Source of the DNA: Oscillospiraceae bacterium
GTDB taxonomy: Bacteria; Bacillota; Clostridia; Oscillospirales; Oscillospiraceae
Direction: 5' to 3'
Length of the DNA stretch: 64,000 nt
NCBI GenBank assembly: GCA_009780175.1
Contig: WRAO01000009.1
Location: forward strand, 1 to 64,000
This document shows, one piece after another, positions 16,137 through 25,517 of the stretch (positions are counted from its first letter, which is position 1; each line of letters opens with the position of its first letter). The notes beneath the pieces are model-generated. The model was not told the DNA's origin. It was given only the letters and a program-made list of their open reading frames with translations, and made no database searches. Both the position numbers and the translations under genes were made by a program.

Positions 16137-17455
16137 GTGTGGCAAATCAGGTGCCGAACAGGATCGCAAATATTCTGGTGAACGCGCTGAAAGGCGGCGT
16201 TGTGCCGCGCGTGGGGCTCGAATATATCACGGTGGGCAGAGGGCAGGAGATTGCCGCGATTTTGCATGACATTGAAATGATAGAGGCGGGCAGTGCGTCT
16301 TTCCGCTTCGTCGTGGGCAAATATGGTAGTGGGAAGAGTTTCTTGTTGCAGACGATACGCAATTACGCGACGGCGAAGGGTTTTGTGGTAGTCGATGCCG
16401 ACCTTTCGCCGGAGCGTCGCTTTGCGGGGACGAAGGGGCAGGGACTCGCGACCTATAAGGAACTGATCCAGAATCTTTCGACGAAGTCGAAGCCGGACGG
16501 GGGTGCGCTCCCGCTTGTCTTGGAGCGGTGGATTTCCGGGATTCAAGCGACGGTAAAAGCGGAGACAAACGCGAGCGGCGCGGAATTTGACGAACTGGTG
16601 GAGCGGCAGATTTATGCGGTCGCGGGGTTGCTGGAGGGTATGGTCAATGGCTTTGAGTTCGCGAAGGCTGTGGTCGCCTATTGGAGGGCATATCGTACGG
16701 ATGACGCGGCGATGAAGTCCAATGTGCTCCGCTGGTTCCGTGGGGAATATCCGTCTCGGAAAGAGGCAAAGGAAGAGCTCGGGATCAACTTTATTGTCAC
16801 GGATGAAACCTGGTACGACTTCCTCAAAGTATTCGCGGCATTCCTGGTCGGCGCGGGATATAAGGGGATGCTGGTGGTGATTGATGAACTGGTCAACATC
16901 TTCAAGATTCCGAACTCGATTACGCGGGCGAACAATTATGAGAAGATTTTGACGATGTATAACGATGTATTGCAGGGGAAGGCGAGCCATATTGGGTTTC
17001 TGATGGGCGCGACGCCGCAGTGCATTGAGGACAAGTATAAGGGCGTGTTCAGCTATGAGGCTTTACGCTCCCGTTTAGCAGAGGGACACTTTGCTACGGC
17101 GGATGTAAAAGATCTCTCCGCGCCCATCATTCGCTTACAGATGCTTTCGCAGGAGGAGATGTACGTCCTTGTCGAAAAGCTGCTCCATATCCACGCGCAA
17201 CTCTATCATTACACCCCGACCTTGTCGCATGAGGAGCTGGTGTACTTCCTAAACGTGGAATACAACCGCGTCGGGGCGCAGACACACATCACCCCGAGAG
17301 AGATTATCCGAGATTTCATCGAACTGGTTAACATCCTGCATCAGAATCCGCAGAAGAGTGTGGCCGAGATTCTGGGAGGTAACAGTTTCGAACTGGCGAA
17401 GGGCGGACTGTTTGACGAAGAGATCCACAGCGAGTTTGAGGAATTTGAGGTATAG
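16133..17455 (+). CDS. BrxD-like P-loop ATPase (DUF2791)
   Basis: A 440-residue ATPase of the BREX-system ATP-binding family (DUF2791). It opens with ANILVNALKGGVVPR and GLEYITVGR, typical of the family. Walker A is VGKYGSGKS (~residues 60-68) and Walker B is LVVIDELVNIF (~245-255). The C-terminus contains THITPREIIRDFIELVNIL. The start at 16133 overlaps the upstream stop as ATGA and has GAGG ten bases before it; an alternative ATG at 16124 sits too close to that site. In type 2 BREX the family partners with BrxHI helicase, which is the next gene here. No BREX core genes (brxC, pglX, pglZ) are in the window. Confidence 0.88.
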   Translation: MSVANQVPNRIANILVNALKGGVVPRVGLEYITVGRGQEIAAILHDIEMIEAGSASFRFVVGKYGSGKSFLLQTIRNYATAKGFVVVDADLSPERRFAGTKGQGLATYKELIQNLSTKSKPDGGALPLVLERWISGIQATVKAETNASGAEFDELVERQIYAVAGLLEGMVNGFEFAKAVVAYWRAYRTDDAAMKSNVLRWFRGEYPSRKEAKEELGINFIVTDETWYDFLKVFAAFLVGAGYKGMLVVIDELVNIFKIPNSITRANNYEKILTMYNDVLQGKASHIGFLMGATPQCIEDKYKGVFSYEALRSRLAEGHFATADVKDLSAPIIRLQMLSQEEMYVLVEKLLHIHAQLYHYTPTLSHEELVYFLNVEYNRVGAQTHITPREIIRDFIELVNILHQNPQKSVAEILGGNSFELAKGGLFDEEIHSEFEEFEV

Positions 17456-17460
17456 AACTT

Positions 17461-19674
17461 ATGGATGCTTTCAGCAGGCTGGCACCGTTTATTCAGGATT
17501 TTATCTATCAAAATAAGTGGGAAGAACTGCGCGGCAACCAAGTGGCGGCCTGCGAGGTGATTTTCGACAGCGACGACAACCTTCTGCTCTCATCCGGCAC
17601 GGCGTCCGGCAAGACGGAGGCAGCATTTCTGCCGGTTTTGACGGAGTTATACAACAATCCCTCCAAGTCGGTCGGGGTCATGTATATCTCGCCGCTCAAG
17701 GCGCTGATTAACGATCAGTTTCAGCGCTTAGAGCAGATGCTGCTGGACTCGAATATCCCCGTCACGAAATGGCATGGGGATGCGTCGCAGACGCAGAAGC
17801 ATAAGCTCGTCAAGAATCCGGAGGGGTTGTTGCAGATTACGCCGGAATCTTTGGAGAGTTTGCTGACGAATAAACGCGGGGCCTGTCTGTCGATGTTTTC
17901 AGATTTGCGCTTTGTAATTATTGACGAAGTCCATTCCTTCATGCGAGACGTGCGGGGGCTACAACTCCTCTGCGTCCTAGAGCGGCTGAAACAACTGACG
18001 GGTGTGAATCCGCGCCGGATCGGCCTCTCGGCCACTTTGGGCGATATGTCCCAAGCGCAGGAGTGGCTGAATACCGGTACAGGCCGCGCCTGTGCCGCTC
18101 CGGTTGTGGAGGAGGGAAAGAAACGCGTCCGTTTGCATATGGAGCGCTTCGTAAATTATGCGGAGGAGCGCGACCTGATCCAAAAAGACGGAGAGTCGAA
18201 CTATTTCACCGTAGGGGCCAATTCCGGAGATTTTGGCAGCCGGGAGCACTATGAATACCTCTTCAAACAGACGCTAGACAAGAAAACCATCATCTTCACC
18301 AACAGCCGGGAAGAGACGGAGCTCCTCATGGCGCATCTGCGCGAGATTGCGCTGCGGAATAAGGCGCCGGATGTGTATCGGGTGCATCACGGCAATATTT
18401 CAGCTCTGCTCCGGGAGAGCACGGAGGACGAGATGAAGTCCGCCGACGAAAAAATCGTAACCGGAGCGACGGTGACGCTGGAGCTCGGGATTGATATTGG
18501 ATCTCTGGATCAAGCGGTGCAGGTGGGCGCGCCTTTGAATGTATCTAGTTTTGCGCAGAGGCTGGGCCGGTGCGGGCGGCGGGGGCAGATTCCGCAACTG
18601 CTCTTTACCTTCGTCGAGAGCATCAAGATCCACGCGGACGACGTGCTCGGGCCGATCAATTGGGGCTTCATCCGGACGATCGGGATTGTAGAACTCTATT
18701 TGAAAGAGCACTGGATCGAGCCGATCCCGCCGCAGCACCACGCGTATAATCTGCTGTATCACCAGACGATGAGTTGCCTCAAAAGTGCCGGAGAGGTGTC
18801 AACGGCAGGACTGGCGCAGACCGTTTTGTCCTTGGGCGCGTTCCAGCACATCTCGCAGGAGGACTATCGGCGTCTGCTCGCGTACATGCTCAGCATCGAC
18901 CATCTCGAACGCACGGAGCATGGTGGGCTGATGATAGGGCGCGAAGGGGAGAAGATCGTCAATAGCCACAAATTTCTGACGGTGTTCCTCGCGACGGAAT
19001 ATTTGCTGGTGAAGGATGAAAGTCGCGTAATCGGCACGGTGGATAAAATTTACCCGGTTGGCATCCGTTTCGCATTGGCGGGCATGGCGTGGGAGACGGT
19101 GGATGTCAACGAAAAAGCAAAAGTGCTCTTTGTCAAGCAGGTGCCGGGTATCTCGTTGGTGGATTGGGATGTGGATTTCACCGCCGAACTGCATACGGTC
19201 TTAGTCCGAAAAGTGCGCAGTGTATTGCAAGAGAACGAGATGTATCCCTATTTAAGCGACCGCTGTAAGGAACGGCTGGTGGATATCCGCTACATTGCCC
19301 AGAACAGTGGCATACTAGAGAATCTCGTAACGCAGCTTTCGGACCGGAAGTATGCTATCTTTCCGTGGATCGGTACGAGACAGTTGATGACCCTCAATTA
19401 TGCCCTGCGACATAGAGGTATCAAGAGTAAGATGCCATGGATCACCTGTATTCACCTAGAGGTGATCTTCGAGGGGACAAAAGAAGCGTTGGAGAATATC
19501 ATCCGCGAGATTCTCTACAGTAATTTGGACCTCTATGAGTTGCCCTTGCCTGACAAGGTGCAGGTGCTTGGAAAGTATAACGAGTTTGTGCCGCTAGATT
19601 TGCTGCGCAAGCAATTTATTGAAGATTATCTCGACTTTAAGGGGCTCAAAGAGGCGATGTTGGACATGGCCTAG
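17461..19674 (+). CDS. BrxHI/Lhr-like DEAD/DEAH-box helicase
   Basis: A 737-residue superfamily 2 helicase. Motif I is GTASGKTEA (~46-54), motif II DEVH (~154-157), motif III SATLGD, and motif VI QRLGRCGRRG (~366-375). This is the Lhr/BrxHI branch, with a long C-terminal domain after the helicase core. It should unwind or translocate along nucleic acid using ATP. It starts six bases after the BrxD-like gene and ends 14 bases before the radical-SAM gene, so all belong to one transcript. The family call is firm; specific assignment to BrxHI rests on the neighbouring BrxD-like ATPase. Confidence 0.88.
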   Translation: MDAFSRLAPFIQDFIYQNKWEELRGNQVAACEVIFDSDDNLLLSSGTASGKTEAAFLPVLTELYNNPSKSVGVMYISPLKALINDQFQRLEQMLLDSNIPVTKWHGDASQTQKHKLVKNPEGLLQITPESLESLLTNKRGACLSMFSDLRFVIIDEVHSFMRDVRGLQLLCVLERLKQLTGVNPRRIGLSATLGDMSQAQEWLNTGTGRACAAPVVEEGKKRVRLHMERFVNYAEERDLIQKDGESNYFTVGANSGDFGSREHYEYLFKQTLDKKTIIFTNSREETELLMAHLREIALRNKAPDVYRVHHGNISALLRESTEDEMKSADEKIVTGATVTLELGIDIGSLDQAVQVGAPLNVSSFAQRLGRCGRRGQIPQLLFTFVESIKIHADDVLGPINWGFIRTIGIVELYLKEHWIEPIPPQHHAYNLLYHQTMSCLKSAGEVSTAGLAQTVLSLGAFQHISQEDYRRLLAYMLSIDHLERTEHGGLMIGREGEKIVNSHKFLTVFLATEYLLVKDESRVIGTVDKIYPVGIRFALAGMAWETVDVNEKAKVLFVKQVPGISLVDWDVDFTAELHTVLVRKVRSVLQENEMYPYLSDRCKERLVDIRYIAQNSGILENLVTQLSDRKYAIFPWIGTRQLMTLNYALRHRGIKSKMPWITCIHLEVIFEGTKEALENIIREILYSNLDLYELPLPDKVQVLGKYNEFVPLDLLRKQFIEDYLDFKGLKEAMLDMA

Positions 19675-19688
19675 AGAAGGGTGTCAGG

Positions 19689-20993
19689 ATGGATATCTTA
19701 GAAAAGCTCACCGTATTAACCGACGCCGCTAAGTATGACGTGGCCTGCACGTCCAGCGGAGTAGATCGCGAGGGGGCGCCGGGGTCGATCGGGAATGCGA
19801 TGAAGGCGGGGATTTGTCATAGCTTTTCGGCGGATGGACGGTGTATTGCGCTTTTGAAAGTACTTATGAGCAATGCCTGTGCGTATGATTGCAGTTATTG
19901 CGTCAATCGGAAATCGAACGATGTGCGGCGGGCGACGTTTGAGCCGCGAGAGTTGGCGGAGCTCATGATTCAGTTTTACAGGCGGAACTACATCGAGGGG
20001 CTGTTCCTCAGTTCTGCGGTTGTGCGGAATCCTGATTATACTTGCGAACAGATGGTTGAGGTTTTGTCGCTGATTCGTAACGAATATCGTTTTCGGGGAT
20101 ATATCCATGTGAAGGCGATCCCGGGGGCGGATGATAGGCTGCTCAAGGCTTTGGGGCTTCTAGCGGACCGCATGAGCGTCAATTTGGAGCTGCCATCGCA
20201 TGAAAGCCTCCAATTATTGGCGCCGGATAAGAGCCGGGAGAGCATTTTGGTGCCCATGGGGCGGATCAAAACGGGCATTCATGAGAACCGAACGGACCTG
20301 GTAAAGCACCGAAACACCCCGCGATTCGTCCCGGCGGGACAGAGTACGCAGATGATTGTGGGCGCAACACCGGAGACAGACTACCAAATTATCAACCTTA
20401 CGGCCGCGTTATACAAGAAATATGAGCTCAAAAGGGTCTTTTATTCGGCCTATATGCCCGTGTTATCGGGCCGAAATCTGCCCGCATTGGATACCAAACC
20501 GCAACTTTTACGGGAGCATAGGCTCTATCAAGCGGACTGGTTGCTGCGGTTTTATCAATTTGACGCCGCGGAGCTGTTGGATGAGAAGAATCCGAATTTT
20601 AATCCGCTGATTGATCCGAAGTGCAACTGGGCACTCAACCACTATGACCAGTTTCCGGTGGAGGTCAACAAGGCGCCTTATGAGGTTTTGCTTCGGATTC
20701 CCGGGGTGGGGGTGAAGAGTGCGCAGAAGATTGTGCGGGCTCGCCGGATGGGGTCGCTGGATTTTGTGGATTTGAAAAAGTTGGGTGTGGTACTCAAGCG
20801 GGCGCAGTATTTTATCACTTGTCGCGGCAAGCCGGCGATGGGGATTTTGAATCATCCGGACGCGGTGTTGCGGGGGCTTTTATCCGAACAGGGCGCAAGG
20901 CTTGCGACGCCGGTGATGGAGCAGTTTTCGCTGTTCGACGATAGTCGCAGCACGAAAGAGGATTTGGTAAAATGCCTTACAGGACAGATATAG
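19689..20993 (+). CDS. Radical-SAM putative DNA modification/repair protein (TIGR03916-like)
   Basis: A 434-residue radical-SAM enzyme with Cys64-x3-Cys68-x2-Cys71 (CAYDCSYC) for the 4Fe-4S cluster. The N-terminus ILEKLTVLTDAAKYDVACTSSG is the signature of the rSAM family linked to uracil-DNA-glycosylase-like proteins. A C-terminal helix-hairpin-helix (RIPGVGVKSAQKIV, near residue 335) points to DNA binding. Its substrate is unproven. The partner TIGR03915/DUF4130-type gene overlaps its 3' end by 22 bases, which is the usual pairing. What is less usual is the close linkage upstream to the BrxD-like/helicase genes. Confidence 0.9.
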   Translation: MDILEKLTVLTDAAKYDVACTSSGVDREGAPGSIGNAMKAGICHSFSADGRCIALLKVLMSNACAYDCSYCVNRKSNDVRRATFEPRELAELMIQFYRRNYIEGLFLSSAVVRNPDYTCEQMVEVLSLIRNEYRFRGYIHVKAIPGADDRLLKALGLLADRMSVNLELPSHESLQLLAPDKSRESILVPMGRIKTGIHENRTDLVKHRNTPRFVPAGQSTQMIVGATPETDYQIINLTAALYKKYELKRVFYSAYMPVLSGRNLPALDTKPQLLREHRLYQADWLLRFYQFDAAELLDEKNPNFNPLIDPKCNWALNHYDQFPVEVNKAPYEVLLRIPGVGVKSAQKIVRARRMGSLDFVDLKKLGVVLKRAQYFITCRGKPAMGILNHPDAVLRGLLSEQGARLATPVMEQFSLFDDSRSTKEDLVKCLTGQI

Positions 20994-21754
20994 CGTATTT
21001 GTATGATGGGTCTTTTGAGGGGCTGCTCTGCTGTGTGTATGAGAGCTACTATCAGAAGGAATTGCCGGCCATGATTTTCCATTACGAGACTGTGCAGGAG
21101 ACGCTGTTTCCGGTGAAGGAGATTGTGACGGATGTGGTTGCCGCGGAGAAGGTGGAGCGGTCGATTGCGACGGCGATTTCGAAAGAGGCGTTGCGGCTCT
21201 GCCGGGTTTGCTATTTTTCGCATATAGAAAATAAAGAGATGGCGATTCTTCAGTTTTTGCGGATGGGGTATCGCGTCGGCCCGAGGGTTACGAGTATGCT
21301 GGCGCATGATGTGGTGCGGACGGTTACGAAGGCGGCGCAGAATGTGCAGGGGGAGAGCCATTTTTATCGGGAGTTTCTGCGGTTCTCCGAGTATAACGGG
21401 GCGCTGGTGGCGATCATTGAGCCGAAAAACTTTGTACTGCCGATCATTGCGCCGCACTATTGTGATCGGTTTCCGAGTGAGCAATTTTTGATTTATGATA
21501 AGACGCATAAATGGGCGTTGGTGTATCAAGAGGGGAAGCGGAGCCTGATTCCGTTGGACGATTTGGAACTGCCGGAGGTTGAGGCGGAAGAGGCGCAGTA
21601 TCGGGCGTTGTGGAAGCGGTTTTACAATACGATTGCCATCGAGGGCAGGATCAACCCGAAGCGGCGGATGGGGAATATGCCGAAGCGGTATTGGGCGCAG
21701 CTGACGGAGTTTCAGGAGACAGGGATTGAGGACGGATCAGGCGCGGGAAAATAG
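20972..21754 (+). CDS. TIGR03915/DUF4130-type putative DNA repair protein
   Basis: A 260-residue partner of the radical-SAM gene. The N-terminus reads IAYLYDGSFEGLLCCVYESYY, the hallmark of the family, and the C-terminal half has the DUF4130 ending (FYNTIAIEGR, then NMPKRYWAQLTEF). The DUF4130 part is regarded as uracil-DNA-glycosylase-related. The 22-base overlap with the rSAM gene shows translational coupling and probably a functional complex on damaged or modified DNA. It is the last gene of the operon that starts at 13.9 kb. No clear terminator follows, only a REP-like hairpin ~85 bases on. Confidence 0.88.
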   Translation: MPYRTDIAYLYDGSFEGLLCCVYESYYQKELPAMIFHYETVQETLFPVKEIVTDVVAAEKVERSIATAISKEALRLCRVCYFSHIENKEMAILQFLRMGYRVGPRVTSMLAHDVVRTVTKAAQNVQGESHFYREFLRFSEYNGALVAIIEPKNFVLPIIAPHYCDRFPSEQFLIYDKTHKWALVYQEGKRSLIPLDDLELPEVEAEEAQYRALWKRFYNTIAIEGRINPKRRMGNMPKRYWAQLTEFQETGIEDGSGAGK

Positions 21755-21834
21755 TGTTGTTTGCAAATGCAGAGGACGGCGACCTCGATGTCTCGTCTGT
21801 TTCTAGGCAATGTACTGCTGAGAAACGGGGCGAA

Positions 21835-21862
21835 GGGCGGGCGAACACAGTTCGCCCCTACA
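21835..21862. repeat. REP-like inverted repeat (GGGCGAAC type)
   Basis: GGGCGAAC-aca-GTTCGCCC followed by CTACA, a perfect 8-bp hairpin. It shares the layout and the CCCCTAC edge with repeats at 48.0, 52.7 and 55.2 kb. Confidence 0.65.
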
Positions 21863-21903
21863 GGGAAACAATGCGAATACCTTCTCTTCGGATCGGGCGC
21901 TGG

Positions 21904-21932
21904 TTGAAATATTGGTGAATTTTTAGTATAAT
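21904..21932 (+). promoter_or_regulatory. Promoter of the MATE exporter gene
   Basis: TTGAAA (21904-21909), 17-bp spacer, TATAAT (21927-21932). A terminator-like hairpin follows in the leader. Confidence 0.72.
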
Positions 21933-21946
21933 GGCTGATAAGCGGG

Positions 21947-21972
21947 CCCCGCCAGTGCTGGTGGGGTCTTTG
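21947..21972 (+). terminator. Leader hairpin/attenuator-like terminator before MATE gene
   Basis: A 9-bp stem (21947-21955 with 21958-21966, one G-U pair) followed by TCTTTG. It lies between the promoter and the ATG at 21998, so it may attenuate expression. The loop is very tight and the T-run short. Confidence 0.5.
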
Positions 21973-21997
21973 TAATGATCTTTTTCTGGGGGGTGGT

Positions 21998-23374
21998 ATG
22001 AGCGTGCGGGATTCTTTGGCTGTGCTATGGGATAGAAGCTTTTTAACGAAGCTGTGGGCGATTGCGATCCCGGTAGCGGTGCAGAATTTGATTAATTTTG
22101 GCGTCACTGCCGCTGATACCATCATGGTGGGGCGGTTGGGCGAGGTACAGCTTTCAGCGGTTTGGGCCTCGAACCAGCTCACTTTTTTATATATGGTCAC
22201 CGCGTTTGGGGTTGCGGGCGGCTGCGGGGTCTTGGCGGCGCAGTATTGGGGCGCGGGGAATCGGCAGCGGGTGCAGGAGATCATGGGCTTTATGTTCCGG
22301 CTCACGACAATTGTCACGCTCCTCTTCGCGACCTTGGCCTTCTTCTTCCCGGCACAGGTGCTGGGCTTTATTACCTATGACGCGGATGTCATCGCGGAGG
22401 GGGTTCCATATCTCCGGATCATGTCTGTGGGCTATCTGTTCTTCGGCTTTACGACGGCGGGGCTTGCGGTGCTCCGGTCCACGGGGACGGTGAAGATCGC
22501 CGTGGTGGCTTCATCCGTCACTTTGGTCATCAGCGTTGTGTTGAATTACGGCCTCATTTTCGGCAACTTCGGCCTGCCCGAGCTGGGTGTGCCGGGCGCG
22601 GCGATCGCGACTTCGACCGCGCGGGTGGTGGAGTTCACCCTCCTCTGCATTTACCTCTTCCGGGTGGAGAAACGCATCGCGTTCCGGCCTATCCAGTTGC
22701 TGCGGTGGCGGGTGGGCGTGGCGCGGCCGTTTTTTTCGCATTCATCACCGGTATTGGTCAGTGAACTCGGCTGGGCGATGGCGAATTTTATGGTTGGCGT
22801 CATCATCGGGCAGATGGGCAGAGAGTTTATGGCGGCGAACACGATCGCGACGCTCCTGATCCAGTTTGTGGGAGTCGCGATCCTCGGCCTTGCGAGCGCG
22901 GCGGCGACGATGGTGGGCAACAGCATCGGCGCGGGAGAGCGGGACCGGGCGATACAGTACGCAAATGGGATGCTGGCACTTAGTTTCTTTGCGGGGATCG
23001 CCGGTTTTTTGGCCGTTCAAGCGCTCCGTTTGCCGCTGATTGGCCTCTATGAGTATGAGTTTTCCGAAGCCGCGCTGGAATACGCGCGGCAGATTACGCA
23101 TGTGCTCTCTGTAATCACGATTTTCCACGCGGTTGCCATCGTGGCGATTTTAGGGACGCTGCGGGGCGGGGGAGACACAAAGTTTGCCATGGTGACGGAT
23201 ATTATCTTCGCCTGGCTCATCGCGATTCCGCTGGGCGCGATTGCGGGGCTATGGCTGCAATGGCCGGTTGTTCTGGTGTATCTCGTTTTGCGCAGTGAGG
23301 ATTTGTTCAAGGCTGTTGTTGTGCTCTGGCGGATTCCAAGCGGGAAATGGCTAAAAGATGTGCGGGAGCGGTAG
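21998..23374 (+). CDS. MATE-family multidrug/toxin efflux transporter
   Basis: A 458-residue, 12-helix membrane protein of the MATE family, exporting cationic compounds with Na+ or H+ exchange. The N-terminal helix IPVAVQNLINFGVTAADTIMVGRLG and the symmetric motif in the second half (FVGVAILGLASAAATMVGNSIGAG) are diagnostic. GGGGGG-type Shine-Dalgarno precedes the ATG. Length is standard. It is a single-gene unit with its own promoter and hairpin leader. Substrate cannot be told from sequence. Confidence 0.92.
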   Translation: MSVRDSLAVLWDRSFLTKLWAIAIPVAVQNLINFGVTAADTIMVGRLGEVQLSAVWASNQLTFLYMVTAFGVAGGCGVLAAQYWGAGNRQRVQEIMGFMFRLTTIVTLLFATLAFFFPAQVLGFITYDADVIAEGVPYLRIMSVGYLFFGFTTAGLAVLRSTGTVKIAVVASSVTLVISVVLNYGLIFGNFGLPELGVPGAAIATSTARVVEFTLLCIYLFRVEKRIAFRPIQLLRWRVGVARPFFSHSSPVLVSELGWAMANFMVGVIIGQMGREFMAANTIATLLIQFVGVAILGLASAAATMVGNSIGAGERDRAIQYANGMLALSFFAGIAGFLAVQALRLPLIGLYEYEFSEAALEYARQITHVLSVITIFHAVAIVAILGTLRGGGDTKFAMVTDIIFAWLIAIPLGAIAGLWLQWPVVLVYLVLRSEDLFKAVVVLWRIPSGKWLKDVRER

Positions 23375-23380
23375 AGGTTG

Positions 23381-23409
23381 TTGCGCACAGATAGCTTTTG
23401 CTGTATACT
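23381..23409 (+). promoter_or_regulatory. Promoter of the serine hydrolase gene
   Basis: TTGCGC (23381-23386), 17-bp spacer, TATACT (23404-23409). The predicted leader is ~125 bases and ends in a hairpin (about 23509-23528) just before the Shine-Dalgarno. Confidence 0.68.
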
Positions 23410-23542
23410 GGCGGACGGCGTATTTGTATTATACATTCTAATGCAATTCTAATCTGCCTTACACCTTGTTCTAAGACTTGGACAGTATGATATGGGCGCA
23501 AGAAAAGAGACGGAGCGAAGGGCTCCGTATAGATGAGGGAGA

Positions 23543-25447
23543 ATGAAGATGTTTCGAAAACTACTGGCAACACTATTGCTGTTGACCCTACTGGTCACAA
23601 CTGCCCTGCCGGCCGTTGCGGCGGCAGGGCCTGTCACCCCGTCCGGCCTTTCCTTCGCGGAGATGGAGCGGCAGATTGAGGAGTTGATGCAGGAACATGT
23701 CGGCACGTCCACACCCGGAGCGGCTATTGTTGTGGTGCATGAAGGTGAAATCATATTTTCTCGCGGCTACGGTTGGGCGGATATCGACAACCAAATCCCG
23801 GTTGACCCTGCGACTACGGTGTTTGAATATGCGTCTATCGGCAAGACCTTTACATGGGTTGCTGTCATGCAGCTTGTGGAGCAGGGATTGTTAGACCTAG
23901 ACGCAGACATCACGACCTATCTGCCGGACTCGTTCCGATTTGAGATGCCATTTACCATGCGGGACATTTTAAACCATACGCCGGGTTTTGCGGAAACGCT
24001 GTTTGGCCCCTCTTTCGACGGCCAGCGGCTGCCAACGCTGGAGGAAGCTCTGTTGGCTGGTCAACCACTTCAGATTTTCACACCCGGAACCGTAAGCGCT
24101 TATTCGAATTGGGGTTCTGCTTTGGCTGGTCTTGTGGTTGCCGAAATCAGCGGACAAAGCTTTGCCGACTTTGAGCGGGAAAACATTTTGCTCCCGGCGA
24201 ATATGCGGAACACCTTGAACATACCCGACTGGTTTCGAAATGACAGCTTTTTAGCCAATCGAGTGCAGGGCTATATTGCGGTAGACGGCGCGTTTTTAGA
24301 GCAAGCGCCGATCTATGTGTTTGACTATCCGGCCGGTGCGCTCAATGGGACAGCGGAAGATTTGGCGGCATTCATCAAGGCGCTTACGCCGCCCGCGGGT
24401 GAATCTGGCCCGCTGTTTGCGGATGCGGAAAGTCTGCGGACTATATTTTCCTCGAGCTCTTTAGACCCGATCAATCGTCCGGGAACCAATCACGGTTTTC
24501 TTTCCTATAGCGGCGCTTTGCCCGGATTTGGACACGGCGGCAACTTGCTCGGCTCCAGTACGGATTTTGTTATCGTACCCGAACTGCGTTTCGGCTTTGT
24601 TTTGCTCACCAATGTCGGCGGAGAAATGGACCTGATGCCTGCCATCCAAACATTGCTCTTAGGCAATCCGCCAGCCCCGATGATCGGAACGGGTCTGCCC
24701 AGCGCTGAGGCTGTAGAGGGGCAATTTATTTCCGCGCGCCGGCTGGAGGGGAATTTTGCGGAGTTCGTGAGCTTTTCCGGTTTTATGATGCCCATGTTTG
24801 AGATCACCGCGCTGGATGACAATACCATTCTGGCTTCGTTCGGTGAGTTTGGCTCGGCGATCTATGTGCAAACAGAGCCTTATGTATTTCAGGCTTATGA
24901 CGGGACAGACGGCCCATTGTTGACGATGTTCTTTCCGGAACTGCGTTTTCGCATGGAGCATGGCGCACCCGTACATATCATGGCTGTGCCTATGGACTTT
25001 ACATCCGTGCCGGCGGGGCGCACCATGCCATTTCTGATGGCCAGCCTTATCATCACAGTGTTGAATGTGGTGTTTTTCTTCATCGCACCGATTGTGTTGC
25101 TTATTCTGTTTCTTGTGCGCCGGAAGCAGCAAAGAACGCGCACGCACTTTGACCGCTTGAGCACCGGCCTTATACTCTCGGGGACATTGCTTGCGCTTAA
25201 CAATCTGGCCCTGATCTTGCGCGTGGGAATCAACCCCTTCCGCTCAGTTGCTGAACTGGCGCCTCAGATCTGGATGAACTATGTGCTGGCGGGTCTGACG
25301 ATACTGCTCTTTGCCGGATCGCTTTGGGCATGGCGCACGGTCGGAGATGGCGGAACGAAACGCAAAGCGCTGTTTGTATTGACGGCCCTGCTCCTCGCGC
25401 TCTTGCTGGTCGTCTTGTGGAACTGGAATTTCTTTGTGCTGTTATAG
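23543..25447 (+). CDS. Membrane-anchored beta-lactamase-fold serine hydrolase
   Basis: A 634-residue exported enzyme. Residues 1-~28 are a signal peptide ending in AVAAAG. The catalytic domain has Ser-x-x-Lys in YASIGKT (near residue 96), Tyr-x-Asn in YSNWG and a C-terminal HGG motif in FGHGGN. These are marks of class C beta-lactamase/esterase (PF00144) proteins. After a beta-rich domain come four or five membrane helices at the C-terminus. Such proteins act on peptidoglycan peptides or D-amino-acid esters; true beta-lactam resistance is not implied. GAGGGAG sets the start. It stands alone with its own promoter and terminator. Confidence 0.88.
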   Translation: MKMFRKLLATLLLLTLLVTTALPAVAAAGPVTPSGLSFAEMERQIEELMQEHVGTSTPGAAIVVVHEGEIIFSRGYGWADIDNQIPVDPATTVFEYASIGKTFTWVAVMQLVEQGLLDLDADITTYLPDSFRFEMPFTMRDILNHTPGFAETLFGPSFDGQRLPTLEEALLAGQPLQIFTPGTVSAYSNWGSALAGLVVAEISGQSFADFERENILLPANMRNTLNIPDWFRNDSFLANRVQGYIAVDGAFLEQAPIYVFDYPAGALNGTAEDLAAFIKALTPPAGESGPLFADAESLRTIFSSSSLDPINRPGTNHGFLSYSGALPGFGHGGNLLGSSTDFVIVPELRFGFVLLTNVGGEMDLMPAIQTLLLGNPPAPMIGTGLPSAEAVEGQFISARRLEGNFAEFVSFSGFMMPMFEITALDDNTILASFGEFGSAIYVQTEPYVFQAYDGTDGPLLTMFFPELRFRMEHGAPVHIMAVPMDFTSVPAGRTMPFLMASLIITVLNVVFFFIAPIVLLILFLVRRKQQRTRTHFDRLSTGLILSGTLLALNNLALILRVGINPFRSVAELAPQIWMNYVLAGLTILLFAGSLWAWRTVGDGGTKRKALFVLTALLLALLLVVLWNWNFFVLL

Positions 25448-25478
25448 GCGTAGAAGAACGGTCCATGTGTCAAAAAAG

Positions 25479-25517
25479 AAATACCGTGTCACGCTCTCTG
25501 TGACATGGTATTTTTGT
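25479..25517 (+). terminator. Rho-independent terminator
   Basis: A 14-bp stem with a G-T pair (25479-25492 with 25500-25513), 7-nt loop and a T-rich tail, ~30 bases after the serine hydrolase stop. Confidence 0.88.

Noticed and set aside
15782-16990. A 402-codon - strand frame opposite the TerB/BrxD-like genes
   Set aside because: Shadow frame crossing two overlapping + genes with clear domains.
21931-21975. A 14-codon leader peptide before the MATE gene
   Set aside because: Its ATG overlaps the -10 box, so it would not be on the transcript.
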